From contig NZ_JAUYEY010000050.1 in assembly GCF_030689685.1 (NCBI RefSeq), positions 1 to 58,499 of the forward strand: DNA of 58,499 nt. Direction: 5' to 3'. Made by a program: the position numbers and the translations under genes. The notes below the pieces were generated by a model. It worked only from the letters and a program-made list of their open reading frames with translations. It was not told the origin of the DNA and did not search any database. This DNA comes from Polaromonas sp. (GTDB lineage: Bacteria > Pseudomonadota > Gammaproteobacteria > Burkholderiales > Burkholderiaceae_C). Positions 1-7,418 of this stretch are shown piece after piece (position 1 is the first letter of the stretch; every line of letters begins with the position of its first letter).

Positions 1-139
1 GCGAAAAGTGGCCCCGGCGAGGACAGTTTTTGCCGGGTTTGCAGCCTCATAGCCGTAGCTATGGGGCAAAAAGCCGGTGAAAAATGGACCGTCGCGGCCG
101 CTTTGCAGCCGACGTCCCTTCTGCCGCCCAGGCTCCTAG
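1..139. repeat. Truncated copy of the long palindromic element
   Basis: This stretch matches 32778-32916 base for base except for two substitutions and has no indels. It is therefore a second copy of the 173-bp palindromic element described at 32746-32918, with its left terminal repeat cut off by the window start. The right end, with the core CTGCCGCCCAGGCTCCTAG, ends at about 139, where the two copies diverge. Confidence 0.9.
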
Positions 140-350
140 GGTCAACGCCCAGTGCAGCAGCGGCGGCCAGGTACACATCAGGCGCGGGTTTGGAGCGCGG
201 CAGCTCGTGGCCGCTGAAGATGCAGCCCTTGAAATAAGGCATCAGCCCGCACTTCGCCAGCTGCAGCTCGACCTTGAAGCGGTCAGCGCCCGAAGCCCAG
301 GCGATGCGGCCCTGGTACAGCGCGTAGATCTTCGCCACGGCTTCGACGGC
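140..350 (-). pseudogene. Fragment of a HAD phosphatase gene (remnant)
   Basis: Read on the minus strand, this region encodes about 70 residues collinear with the middle of the intact HAD phosphatase at 2804-3475, including the segments LYQGRIA, SGADRFKVELQL and ELPRSKPAPDVYLAAAA. There is no indel between the copies across the stretch I compared. The fragment lacks the N-terminal DxDG motif and the C-terminus. One end abuts the palindromic element. I infer a partial, decayed paralogue, either left by duplication or cut by insertion of the element; it cannot make a working enzyme. Confidence 0.75.
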
Positions 351-710
351 ATTGTTGCAGGCCCAGATTGGCGGCCCAGCGCCTAACAAGCAACTCTCAA
401 GACCTGCAGTCGTTGATGGTCGCAAATGCACGAAACCATGAATGCGGGTGAATGTCTGCTTCGGGTCGGTTCCGACAAGGGGAATAGCCGCTGTCGACGT
501 CTGCAGCCGACCTCAAAGCGGTCTGCCCCAATCCAGAAAGCCGACGGTCAACGCCATGAGTGGCAGACTGGGGCTTGTCGGTGAACCCAATCGCAAAAGG
601 TCCGAACTTGAGCGAATCGCCGGCTCAAACTTGAACGAGCAGGCATGTCCTCGAACGCCAGAGGCGCTACGCTGATCCGCTTTACCCCCTCCGCTGCACC
701 GGCCCAGCCC
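351..710. other. Non-coding stretch without a recognisable gene
   Basis: I see no convincing coding frame here. The short open frames have unusual composition and no ribosome binding site. Sequence around 455-545 has the look of a degenerate dispersed intergenic repeat: a GGGTCGGTTCCGAC stretch followed by GCGGTCTGCC. A single GCCTAAC at 380-386 recalls an attC half-site but has no partner. Confidence 0.4.
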
Positions 711-1391
711 TCAAGCCGGCAGCGCAAGCGTCATGCGGGTTGACAGCGCCGACCCACGCTTCAGCAGGAAACTGTGCAACAACGCCGGATAGTCTGGCCG
801 CACGGCCTTGCGCACCGAATCACGCTGCGCCAGTGCCAGACGCCAGGTGTTGACCTTGGGCGTATCGGCAAACACGCCAAAATCAGCAATGGCGTCCAGC
901 ACGTCGATGTACCTGAAGACCGGGCCAAAGACCGCATCCACCATGCCGAAATGCTCGCCAGCAAACCAGGGGCCTGCGCCCAGCGCGGCTTCGATCTGCT
1001 GGAATTTGGCACGCAGCTCGGCAGCTCGCGCCGCCAGGGCTTCGTCGTCCGGTGCGTTGTAGAAAGCGCCTATGGTGTTGAGGACGGCGGAGCCGAACTC
1101 CATCCAGCTGCGGTGCCGGGCGCGTTGCAATGCGTCATTTGGGTGCAGGCGGGGTGCGGCGGTTTCGTCCAAGTATTCGCAGATCACGGCGGACTCGAAC
1201 ACCGCTTCGCCGTCCACCAGCAGCACGGGCGTTTTGCCCAACGGGGAGAGTTTGAGAAACCAGTCGGGCTTATTGGCCAGGTCAATGTCCTGCCGTTCGA
1301 AGGGGATGCCTTTTTCGGCCAGAACAATTGCTGCGCGCTGGACGTAGGGGCAAAGCTTGTGGCTGATGAGCGTTAGTTTGGGTGTGGTCAT
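711..1391 (-). CDS. Glutathione S-transferase family protein
   Basis: A 226-residue cytosolic protein with the two-domain GST layout. Residues 1-80 form a thioredoxin-like N-terminal domain with the motif CPYVQRA near residue 14 (an omega/SspA-like Cys-Pro active site). It also has the cis-Pro segment GKTPVLLVDG and the ESAVICEYLDE glutathione-binding motif. The rest is the helical C-terminal domain. I chose the ATG at 1391 because GAAGG lies at proper spacing; the longer reading frame runs into the upstream DoxX gene. The DoxX stop lies 15 bases upstream, so the two form an operon. The substrate is unknown; detoxification or thiol transfer is plausible from the family. Confidence 0.85.
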   Translation of the reverse strand: MTTPKLTLISHKLCPYVQRAAIVLAEKGIPFERQDIDLANKPDWFLKLSPLGKTPVLLVDGEAVFESAVICEYLDETAAPRLHPNDALQRARHRSWMEFGSAVLNTIGAFYNAPDDEALAARAAELRAKFQQIEAALGAGPWFAGEHFGMVDAVFGPVFRYIDVLDAIADFGVFADTPKVNTWRLALAQRDSVRKAVRPDYPALLHSFLLKRGSALSTRMTLALPA

Positions 1392-1405
1392 GGTTTGCGC
1401 CTTCA

Positions 1406-1828
1406 TTACAAGGCGGGCACAAAACGCTGGCTGCGGCGCAGGGCCAGGGCGCCGTCGCCGGCCAGCCAAAGCGCTACCGATGCCGCCACCAGAAAAACGG
1501 GGTATTCCCAACCGCCACCCGGATTGGTGAACAGCCAGCCGTTGCCAAAGTGGACCGACGCGGCTCCCACCACGATGGGCGTCAGCGCCAGTGACACCTG
1601 GCGGGCATACAAGCCGAGCAGGATGGCAGTGCCGCCCAGCAGCTCCGCAGCAAACACGGGGTAGGCCAGGATGCCAGGCAAGCCCACGCTCTCAAAAAAC
1701 TGCGCGGTACCCGGCAGGGTGAACACGAATAACTTGAGCAGAGCGTGGGCGATCCACATCACGCCCAGGCTGATTCGCAGCAGGGCCACGTCGTAGGCTG
1801 CGGTGTTGTCGGTTGGGTTTGCTTGCAT
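1406..1828 (-). CDS. DoxX family membrane protein
   Basis: A 140-residue integral membrane protein with about four hydrophobic helices. It has the DoxX family pattern: RISLGVMWIAHALLKLF near the N-terminus, the FAAELLGG segment and a conserved Gly/Trp-rich stretch near the end. The start at 1828 is preceded by a good GGAGAAG ribosome binding site. It heads an operon with the GST gene and is divergent from a LysR regulator, which suggests induction of both by that regulator. DoxX proteins are linked to redox or sulfur chemistry, but no specific role can be read here. Confidence 0.85.
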   Translation of the reverse strand: MQANPTDNTAAYDVALLRISLGVMWIAHALLKLFVFTLPGTAQFFESVGLPGILAYPVFAAELLGGTAILLGLYARQVSLALTPIVVGAASVHFGNGWLFTNPGGGWEYPVFLVAASVALWLAGDGALALRRSQRFVPAL

Positions 1829-1868
1829 TGCACTTCTCCAATGGGTTGATTGACGGATGTAATATAAG

Positions 1869-1884
1869 ATTGCATCAACGCAAT
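1869..1884. promoter_or_regulatory. Candidate LysR operator
   Basis: An inverted repeat ATTGC-N6-GCAAT (16 bp, interrupted palindrome with T-N11-A spacing) sits in the intergenic space between the divergent doxX-gst operon and the LysR gene. That is the position and form expected of a LysR-type box. A TAATAT/TATAAG-like -10 sequence for the minus-strand operon lies just beside it at 1860-1868. Confidence 0.55.
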
Positions 1885-1907
1885 GAAAATAGGCGCACAC
1901 GCAAACC

Positions 1908-2792
1908 ATGAATGCAACAATGCAATACAAACTCAGCGCCCCGGACATTGAAGTGGTGCTCGCACTGGTACGCACCGGCACGCTGGCACAAGCGGGTGAG
2001 CGCCTGGCTGTGGATGCGTCCACCATATTCCGCTCACTGCAGCGGATTGAAAAGGGGCTGGGCCAGCGGCTGTTTGAGCGCTCCCGCACTGGCTATCAGC
2101 CGCTGGAGCTGGCACAGGTGCTGGCCACGCATGGTGAACAACTGGAGGTGCAACTCGAGTCAGCCCGCTCGGCCGCGCAGGCCAGCCCGGAGCAGGTCTC
2201 GGGCAGTGTGCGCATCACCACCACCGACACCGTTCTGCACGGGCTGGTGGCGCCAGCTCTGAAACTGCTGCAAACAAGCCATCCCCTGCTGAGTTATGAG
2301 CTGCATGCCGGCAATGAGCTGGCCAGCCTGACACGGCGTGACGCCGACATTGCGGTGCGCGCCACCCGGAGGCCGCCGCAACACCTGGTGGGCAAACATG
2401 TCGGGCCGATACGGGTGGCGCTGTTTGCCGCCAGAAAAGGCGGGCCCAAACGCTTTGACGCAGACGTGGCCACCACAGCCATCTGGATAGCCCCCGATGA
2501 CGCGCTGCCAGACCACCCCTCGGTCATCTGGCGCAAGAGGCACTTTCCCAAAGTGGCGCCGCGCTACCGGGTCAACAGCATCCTGACGGTGGCGGAAATG
2601 GTGGGGCAAGGCATGGGCATTGGTTTGTTACCCCTGTTTCTGGCGCAGGGCCGCACCGACCTGCGGGCGCTGACGGATGCGCTGGATGAGTGCCAGACAG
2701 AGCTTTGGCTGCTGACCCATGCCGAGTCACGCCATCTGCGGCGGGTGTCTGCGGTGTACAGCCACCTGGCCCAACACATGACCTTGGGCTGA
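1908..2792 (+). CDS. LysR family transcriptional regulator
   Basis: A 294-residue LysR-type regulator. Residues 10-70 hold the winged helix-turn-helix (GTLAQAGERLAVDASTIFRS, then LEQ-like IEKGLGQRLFERS). Residues about 90-290 form the periplasmic-binding-like effector domain, with GQGMGIGLLPLFL in the usual hinge position. It is transcribed divergently from doxX-gst with an interrupted palindrome between them. This is the classic arrangement for a regulator that controls its neighbour and itself. An alternative ATG lies at 1920; neither start has a clear ribosome binding site. Confidence 0.88.
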   Translation: MNATMQYKLSAPDIEVVLALVRTGTLAQAGERLAVDASTIFRSLQRIEKGLGQRLFERSRTGYQPLELAQVLATHGEQLEVQLESARSAAQASPEQVSGSVRITTTDTVLHGLVAPALKLLQTSHPLLSYELHAGNELASLTRRDADIAVRATRRPPQHLVGKHVGPIRVALFAARKGGPKRFDADVATTAIWIAPDDALPDHPSVIWRKRHFPKVAPRYRVNSILTVAEMVGQGMGIGLLPLFLAQGRTDLRALTDALDECQTELWLLTHAESRHLRRVSAVYSHLAQHMTLG

Positions 2793-2803
2793 GCCGCGCC
2801 GGT

Positions 2804-3475
2804 TCAGCTCAGCAACGCCGCCAGCTCTTTCATGTCGGTAAAAATCCGCGCGGCGCCCGCTTTGGTCAACGCGCCTGGCGTATCATGCCCCGTCTCTGCC
2901 GGGCTGTAGCCAAACACCGTGGCCCCGGCGGCCACGCCAGACATGACGCCGGTGACCGTATCTTCCACCACGGCACAGCGCTTGGCATCCACCCCCAGCG
3001 CCGCAGCGGCGGCCAGGTACACATCGGGCGCTGGCTTGGAGCGTGGCAGCTCGTGGTCGCTGAAGATACGGCCTTTGAAGTAAGGCATGAGACCGCATTT
3101 TTCGAGCTGCAGCTCGACCTTGAAGCGGTCAGCGCCTGAGGCGCAGGCGATGCGGCCCTGGTACAGCGCGTCGATTTGCGCCACGGCTTCAAGGACGCCG
3201 CGAATCGGCAGCAGGCCTTCGGCCAGCCCCTCGTTGCGCCGGCCACGAAACTCGTGCAGCCATTCTTCGGTCAGTGGGCGACCGGTGTTGGCCTCGATCA
3301 AGGCGGCCTGATCTTTGACAGCCTTGCCGATGAACAGGCGCATGCATTCGGCGCTGCTGAGCTGCCAGCCGGCTTCTTCCAGCATGTCGCGCAGCACGCC
3401 GTTGGTGATGGGCTCGCTGTCTACCAGCACGCCATCACAGTCAAACAACACCGCATCGAATTTCAACAAGGCCAT
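2804..3475 (-). CDS. HAD superfamily phosphatase, beta-phosphoglucomutase/phosphoglycolate-like
   Basis: A 223-residue cytosolic HAD hydrolase. Motif I is FDCDGVLVDSEP near the N-terminus (nucleophile Asp and general acid Asp), followed by an alpha-helical cap. Motif II is ACASGA, motif III is the Lys in RSKPAPDVY, and motif IV is VVEDTVTGV. These place it in the subfamily of small-sugar-phosphate or phosphoglycolate phosphatases; the substrate cannot be fixed. I prefer the ATG at 3475 over an upstream TTG. Part of this gene is duplicated as a remnant at 140-350. It is convergent with the LysR gene, 11 bases away. Confidence 0.85.
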   Translation of the reverse strand: MALLKFDAVLFDCDGVLVDSEPITNGVLRDMLEEAGWQLSSAECMRLFIGKAVKDQAALIEANTGRPLTEEWLHEFRGRRNEGLAEGLLPIRGVLEAVAQIDALYQGRIACASGADRFKVELQLEKCGLMPYFKGRIFSDHELPRSKPAPDVYLAAAAALGVDAKRCAVVEDTVTGVMSGVAAGATVFGYSPAETGHDTPGALTKAGAARIFTDMKELAALLS

Positions 3476-3487
3476 GTTTACTACCAA

Positions 3488-3536
3488 TTTAATAGCTGCT
3501 TACGCCCGCCCGATAAGGGCCAGAGGCCGATTTGAC
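3488..3536 (-). repeat. Dispersed short repeat (AGCTGCTTRCGCCC family), copy 1
   Basis: On the plus strand this reads AATAGCTGCTTACGCCCG, then GGGCCAGAGGCCGATTTGA. The same core, in either orientation, recurs at 9231-9295, 25410-25470, 26367-26431, 32663-32735, 39430-39503 and 52923-52980. This copy lies in the 5' leader of the HAD phosphatase gene. Confidence 0.75.
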
Positions 3537-3542
3537 GTTTAA

Positions 3543-3914
3543 TCACAGTTGATCGCCGTCCACATAGTACCAACGGCCGCCCTCGCGCAGGCGCAGCGCC
3601 GCGCTGCCCGGGCTTTTCTGCCGGGCGACAAATTCAACTTCGGAGTGCGTAGCGTCAAGTACCCGGTGCTGCCGCACTTCAAGACCCAGCCATTTCACGC
3701 CGGGGTCAAACTCGATGCTTGCCGGGCGCTGGCTGGTATGCCAGGTGGCCAGCAGGTAGTCAGACCGCGCCAGCACAAAGGCGGCGTAACGTGAGCGCAT
3801 CAGCGACTCGGCATCGGGCGCGGGGGTGTCATGCGCCAGGTAGCGGGCGCAGCAGGCGGCCCAGGCCAGCGGCAGGCCACGCCCATCGGCCCGGTCGCAA
3901 GGGCAGGCAGCCAC
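3543..3914 (-). CDS. YchJ family (UPF0225) protein
   Basis: A 123-residue protein of the YchJ/UPF0225 family. The N-terminal CPC motif and CCARYL correspond to the family's cysteine cluster. They are followed by AESLMRSRYAAFVLARSDYLLATWH, the family's signature region, and by the WLGLEV and EFVAR strands of an NTF2-like fold. I chose the GTG at 3914 because AAGGG lies six bases upstream and the start then follows directly on the rhodanese stop. This makes a tight two-gene operon. Function unknown; family members have a SEC-C-like metal-binding motif. Confidence 0.8.
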   Translation of the reverse strand: MAACPCDRADGRGLPLAWAACCARYLAHDTPAPDAESLMRSRYAAFVLARSDYLLATWHTSQRPASIEFDPGVKWLGLEVRQHRVLDATHSEVEFVARQKSPGSAALRLREGGRWYYVDGDQL

Positions 3915-3916
3915 TG

Positions 3917-4354
3917 TCAACCCTTCGCGGGATGACGCGCTGCGTGGGCCAGCTTGTGCGCTTCCAGGGTTTCCATCGGAGCGCCCTGCTTTTTCCACTC
4001 GGCAAAGCCGCCGTCAATGTGGGCCACGTTGCTCATGCCCATGTCCTGAAGCGTTTTGGCGGCCAGCGCACTGCGCCAGCCGGCGCCACAGAACAGGATG
4101 AACTGCTTGCCCTCGTCGCCAAACACCGGCTTGAAATAGGGTGAGGCCGGGTCCACCCAGAACTCGAGCATGCCGCGCGGCGCCAGCAAGGCGCCGGGCA
4201 CCGTGCCCTCGCGTTCGAGCTCACGCACATCGCGGATGTCAACGATCTGCACCTGCGGGTCGGCGAGTGTGGCCTGGGCTTCGGCCACCGAATAAGTGGT
4301 GACCTCGGCCATAGCCTCATCGACGAGGGCGCGGAATCCTTTGGTAATCGGCAT
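3917..4354 (-). CDS. Rhodanese-like sulfurtransferase domain protein
   Basis: A 145-residue single-domain rhodanese. IVDIRDVRE near residue 37 starts the domain, and the active-site loop is FCGAGWRSA with Cys89 as the persulfide-carrying residue. GFAEWKKQG closes the fold. No signal peptide, so it is cytosolic. The start at 4354 has GGAG ten bases upstream. Its first ~46 codons are duplicated at 5822-5968, where they are fused to a MerR regulator. A 7-bp tandem repeat lies 64 bases upstream in its leader. Confidence 0.88.
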   Translation of the reverse strand: MPITKGFRALVDEAMAEVTTYSVAEAQATLADPQVQIVDIRDVRELEREGTVPGALLAPRGMLEFWVDPASPYFKPVFGDEGKQFILFCGAGWRSALAAKTLQDMGMSNVAHIDGGFAEWKKQGAPMETLEAHKLAHAARHPAKG

Positions 4355-4391
4355 TTTGGGTTGGCTCCGGCTGTGTGGTTGGTGGGCATGG

Positions 4392-4492
4392 ATTGCGGAT
4401 CGGGCCTGCCCCGGACCAGGATCCAGGATCCGGGATCCGGGATCCGGGGTCCGGGGTCCGGGGTCCGGGGTCTGGGGTCTGGGGTCCGCAAT
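4392..4492. repeat. Heptamer tandem repeat nested in a palindrome
   Basis: Ten consecutive 7-bp units of the form RGGATCC/GGGGTCC/GGGGTCT run from 4418 to 4487. They lie inside the loop of a hairpin whose arms are ATTGCGGA (4392-4399) and TCCGCAAT (4485-4492). The uninterrupted hairpin type occurs at 4581-4601 and 41511-41531, so the heptamers look like an expansion within one copy of that element. The array is upstream of the rhodanese start and could vary in length. Confidence 0.8.
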
Positions 4493-4518
4493 GACAGAGC
4501 AGTTTAGGCCTCTTCTGT

Positions 4519-4601
4519 CATCCCGGGCTCGACCCGGGATCCACGCAGCAGAAACCTCCGCCGCCAGTCTGCACACATGGATTGCGGATCGAGTCCGCAA
4601 T
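4519..4601. repeat. Pair of intergenic hairpin repeats
   Basis: Two short palindromes lie in the leader between the flavoprotein and rhodanese genes. One is ATCCCGGGCTCGACCCGGGAT (4520-4540, written without its flanks) and the other is the ATTGCGGA...TCCGCAAT hairpin at 4581-4601. Both belong to a kind of dispersed intergenic palindrome common in proteobacteria. The rest of 4602-4734 shows nothing further that I recognise. Confidence 0.65.
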
Positions 4602-4734
4602 GACAAGCCAAGGGCCCTCATACAGGCAAATGGCCGGGTAAGCAGGACTTTTTCGGGGGCAAAAAATTCTATTTCCCCATGGACGCCATGCATGTGATTG
4701 TAGAAGTAGCCCTGCGGGCGACCTTGCCCTTGCG

Positions 4735-5313
4735 TTAAATGCCGGACGCGACGGAGCGCGTCTTTTCCAGCCATGCCTCTCGCTGCGACGGTTTGGAGCC
4801 GAGGATCGGACCAAAGCTGAACACCTTGACCGGCTTGATCCCGCAAAACTCCAGTGTGGTCTTGCGCATCTGGTGCAGCGCGGGCATGCGATACATCCAT
4901 CTGAAATACCAGGGCGGTGTGTCCATGGTCGCCAAAACATGAGCCGAGCGTCCTTTCAGGAGCTGATCCGGAAATGCGGCGCCTGCCCGGTACTTGAACG
5001 CGAATCCCGGCAGGAAAGCCCGGTCCAGAAAACCTTTTAACGACGCCGGCACCCCGCCCCACCAGATCGGGAAAACAAAGCACACATGCTCTGCCCACCG
5101 GATGGCCTCCTGCGCCTGCACCAGGTCGGGCTCCAGCTCCTGAACCTGCCTGAATCCCTCATGCAATACAACATCAAACTTCAACGCCCCCAGGCGAAGC
5201 AGTCTGACCTCATTGCCTGCGCTGCTGGCAGCTTTGACATAACTGTCGGCGAGCGCGCTACAAAAACTGTTGCTCGAAGGATGACCCAAAATAACCAGAA
5301 TCCGCTTACCCAT
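4735..5313 (-). CDS. NAD(P)H dehydrogenase (quinone)-like flavodoxin-fold protein
   Basis: A 192-residue protein of the flavodoxin_2/NQO1-KefF family. The N-terminal ILVILGHPSSNSF is the FMN/FAD phosphate loop region, and FPIWWGGVPASLKGFLDR is the family's signature in the middle. It probably performs two-electron reduction of quinones or related electrophiles in the cytosol. The start at 5313 has a strong ribosome binding site (GGAGCAGGG). It lies 55 bases downstream of the MerR-type regulator in the same direction, suggesting it is that regulator's target. Confidence 0.85.
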   Translation of the reverse strand: MGKRILVILGHPSSNSFCSALADSYVKAASSAGNEVRLLRLGALKFDVVLHEGFRQVQELEPDLVQAQEAIRWAEHVCFVFPIWWGGVPASLKGFLDRAFLPGFAFKYRAGAAFPDQLLKGRSAHVLATMDTPPWYFRWMYRMPALHQMRKTTLEFCGIKPVKVFSFGPILGSKPSQREAWLEKTRSVASGI

Positions 5314-5351
5314 GTTGCCCTGCTCCAAAGTAAAAGGGTCAGGGTAAGGCT

Positions 5352-5365
5352 TGCCCCTAGGGGCA
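5352..5365. promoter_or_regulatory. 14-bp perfect palindrome between MerR gene and flavoprotein gene
   Basis: TGCCCCTAGGGGCA is a perfect palindrome in the 55-bp gap between the regulator's 3' end and the flavoprotein start, within the space where a MerR-type promoter would lie. It could be an operator or part of a short hairpin. I could not find clear -35/-10 elements around it. Confidence 0.4.
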
Positions 5366-5368
5366 GAG

Positions 5369-5968
5369 TCAAGAAGTTTTTGCGGTTGGCAGCGGCGGCG
5401 CAACATCGCAGGCTTCGCCTATGCTTTCGCCACCGCCGGGACAGGAGCGGATTTCCAGATTGATCCGATCCAATTGGGCGTCCAGGCTGCGCAGCCTGTC
5501 GATTTCGTGCCTGATGCTCTGTCGCTTGCGCTCTATTTGTTGCGACAGCCCTTCCCAGTCGGGTTCGTTTGCTTCGTCTTGCAAGACCAGGCGCAACTCT
5601 GACAAACGAAAGCTCAGGGTTTGCGCTTGCCTGATCAAACTGACTTGCCTCACGTCATTGCTTGAATACACACGGTAGGACCCGGCGCGGCTGACCTTGC
5701 CCAGAAGGCCAAGCGATTCATAGTGGCGAATGGCCTTGGGCGATGCGCCCGTCAACTGGGATATTTCTCCGATGAACATGCGCCAGCGGTTGTTTGGAGT
5801 CGGCGAGGCGCCCCCCACGGTCCCGGCGCTGAGCTCGCGCACATCGCGGATGTCAACGATCTGCACCGTGGGGTCGTTGAGCCTTGCTTTGACCTCGTCC
5901 ACCGAATCAGTGGTGACCTGGGCCATGGCCTCATCGACAAGGGCGCGGAATCCTTTGGTGATGGGCAT
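5369..5968 (-). CDS. MerR family regulator with a fused rhodanese N-terminal fragment
   Basis: A 199-residue open frame. Residues 1-46 copy the start of the rhodanese at 3917-4354 (same MPITKGFRALVDEAMA start, similarity fading near residue 54). Residues 64 onward are a complete MerR regulator: MFIGEISQLTGASPKAIRHY helix-turn-helix, then the dimerisation coiled coil and a short tail with two Cys. The ATG at 5968 has a strong AAGGAG site, while the native MerR ATG at 5779 has none. The chimera is thus probably translated from the captured rhodanese start. The upstream part has no catalytic Cys. It likely regulates the flavoprotein gene downstream. Confidence 0.8.
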   Translation of the reverse strand: MPITKGFRALVDEAMAQVTTDSVDEVKARLNDPTVQIVDIRDVRELSAGTVGGASPTPNNRWRMFIGEISQLTGASPKAIRHYESLGLLGKVSRAGSYRVYSSNDVRQVSLIRQAQTLSFRLSELRLVLQDEANEPDWEGLSQQIERKRQSIRHEIDRLRSLDAQLDRINLEIRSCPGGGESIGEACDVAPPLPTAKTS

Positions 5969-6007
5969 GGGGTTCTCCTTGTAAAAGCAGCGCTGGCAAT
6001 ACTAGTA

Positions 6008-7258
6008 CTAGGCCCGATCAGCGGCCCACCAGAAGGACAGAGGCACGGCCCAGAGTTGGTCCCCAAACGGCACAACTTCGCGTCCCGCATACAGCACGAC
6101 GCCGTGTTGAAAAATGGCAGGCTCTGTCTCTTGCAGATGGCGCAGCCCTTTGAAGTCCTTGCTGTCCACCGTGGCGCTGGCCTTGACCTCAATGCCAGTG
6201 ATCTGGCCCAGGCGATTTTCAAGAAGAAAATCGACCTCAATGTGGGTTTGAGTCCGGTAGTGCCACAGCGACAGGCCTTGCGCAGAAAAAGCCACATGTT
6301 TAAGCAGCTCGGCAAGCACAAAAGTTTCGACCATGCCGCCTGGCAGGCCAGGTTTGGCCATCAGGCTGTCTGCGGTAGCCGCCATGAAATGGTTGAGCAG
6401 GCCGCTGTCGGGCAAAAAAACCTTGGGCGCTTTCACCAGGCGCTTGCCCGGGTTACGCTCCCACGAGGGCAGGCGCACCACAAGAAACAACATCTCCAGC
6501 AACGCGAAATAACGCTTGAGGGTGCTTTGCGGCAGCCCGGCGGTGCGGGACAGCTCGGCAAAGTTAAGCAAGGTGCCGCTGCGCGTCGCCAGCAATTGCA
6601 GCAAGTTTGGGATTTCAGTCAGTTGCTCGATGTTCGCCAAGTCGCGCACGTCACGCTGCAGGATGGCCTGAACATAGCTGTCAAACCAGGCCTCGCGTCG
6701 GCGCGCACCGGTACGCGCCACAGCGTCCGCGAAACCACCGGCCAGAAGATGGCTGACCAATTCAACTCGCTCGCAGGGCACTACCTTTAAAGCAGACCAA
6801 TCGGCCTGGAACAAAGCGTCGGCGCGATTGAGCGAAGGGCTGCCTGCCATTTCGGCACACGACAGCGGCCAAAGCGACAACACCTCCATGCGCCCGGCCA
6901 GCGAATCGGCAATACCGGGCAACAACAACACGTCAGCCGAGCCGGTCAGCAAAAACTTGCCGGGCTGACGCCCGCGGTCCACCGCCGCCTTGATGGCCAG
7001 AAACAAACCGGGCGCGCGCTGCACTTCATCAAGCGTCACGGCCCCTTGTAGCGCGTTCACAAAACCGGCAGGGTCGGACCGAGCGGCATTGAGCACCACT
7101 GCGTCGTCCAGCGTCAGGTATTGGCGCGGCGCGCCCTCCGCCGCCGCTTGCGACTGCACCAGCGTGCTTTTGCCGCTTTGGCGCGCACCATTGACCAGCA
7201 CAACCGGCGTATCCGAAAGCGCATCGGCAAGCAGAGGGGCGATGTGTCGGGGGTACAT
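6008..7258 (-). CDS. AAA ATPase with DUF4143 domain
   Basis: A 416-residue protein of the widespread ATP-binding/DUF4143 family. Walker A is GARQSGKST near residue 25, the Walker B-like strand is VTLDEVQRAP, and LLTGSADVLLLP is a sensor-like segment. The C-terminal half is DUF4143, ending in EVDFLLENRLGQITGIEVKAS, a PD-(D/E)XK-like pattern (D, then ExK). Family members are often mobile-element-like or defence-associated, but their biochemical role is unsettled. A perfect 37-bp palindrome lies just upstream of its start. Confidence 0.85.
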   Translation of the reverse strand: MYPRHIAPLLADALSDTPVVLVNGARQSGKSTLVQSQAAAEGAPRQYLTLDDAVVLNAARSDPAGFVNALQGAVTLDEVQRAPGLFLAIKAAVDRGRQPGKFLLTGSADVLLLPGIADSLAGRMEVLSLWPLSCAEMAGSPSLNRADALFQADWSALKVVPCERVELVSHLLAGGFADAVARTGARRREAWFDSYVQAILQRDVRDLANIEQLTEIPNLLQLLATRSGTLLNFAELSRTAGLPQSTLKRYFALLEMLFLVVRLPSWERNPGKRLVKAPKVFLPDSGLLNHFMAATADSLMAKPGLPGGMVETFVLAELLKHVAFSAQGLSLWHYRTQTHIEVDFLLENRLGQITGIEVKASATVDSKDFKGLRHLQETEPAIFQHGVVLYAGREVVPFGDQLWAVPLSFWWAADRA

Positions 7259-7273
7259 GGTCGGTAGTTTACT

Positions 7274-7310
7274 GGTTGAAAATCAACCACGCAATGGTTG
7301 ATTTTCAACC
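7274..7310. promoter_or_regulatory. Compound palindromic operator upstream of the AAA/DUF4143 gene
   Basis: Two perfect 16-bp inverted arms, GGTTGAAAATCAACCA and its complement, flank a 5-bp loop (CGCAA). Each arm is itself a palindrome of GGTTGA and TCAACC around three bases, giving four half-sites. It begins 15 bases upstream of the ATPase start codon, where it could hide or form the promoter, or form a leader hairpin. Confidence 0.75.
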
Positions 7311-7418
7311 TTTACATCACCCCAGTAGGGGCCGCGGGTCCGGCTTTGCCGATCCGAAGGCGCCGCCCCCAGCAAGGGGGGAGGAGGCTACACGCAGTGA
7401 GCCTCAACGGGGGTGCGC
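7311..7418. repeat. GC-rich hairpin repeat with GCTACACGCAGTGAGC core
   Basis: Runs of C and G flank the core GCTACACGCAGTGAGC (7387-7402). The same core recurs at 38590-38605, and a degenerate form (CCCGCAGTGAGCGGCCGTGGGGG) at about 35510-35532. All are intergenic and next to gene ends, so they may act as bidirectional terminators or are a dispersed element. Confidence 0.55.

Noticed and set aside
380..392. attC-like GCCTAAC near a short intergenic stretch
   Set aside because: A single half-site with no matching GTTAGGC partner at attC spacing and no integrase gene or cassette array nearby.
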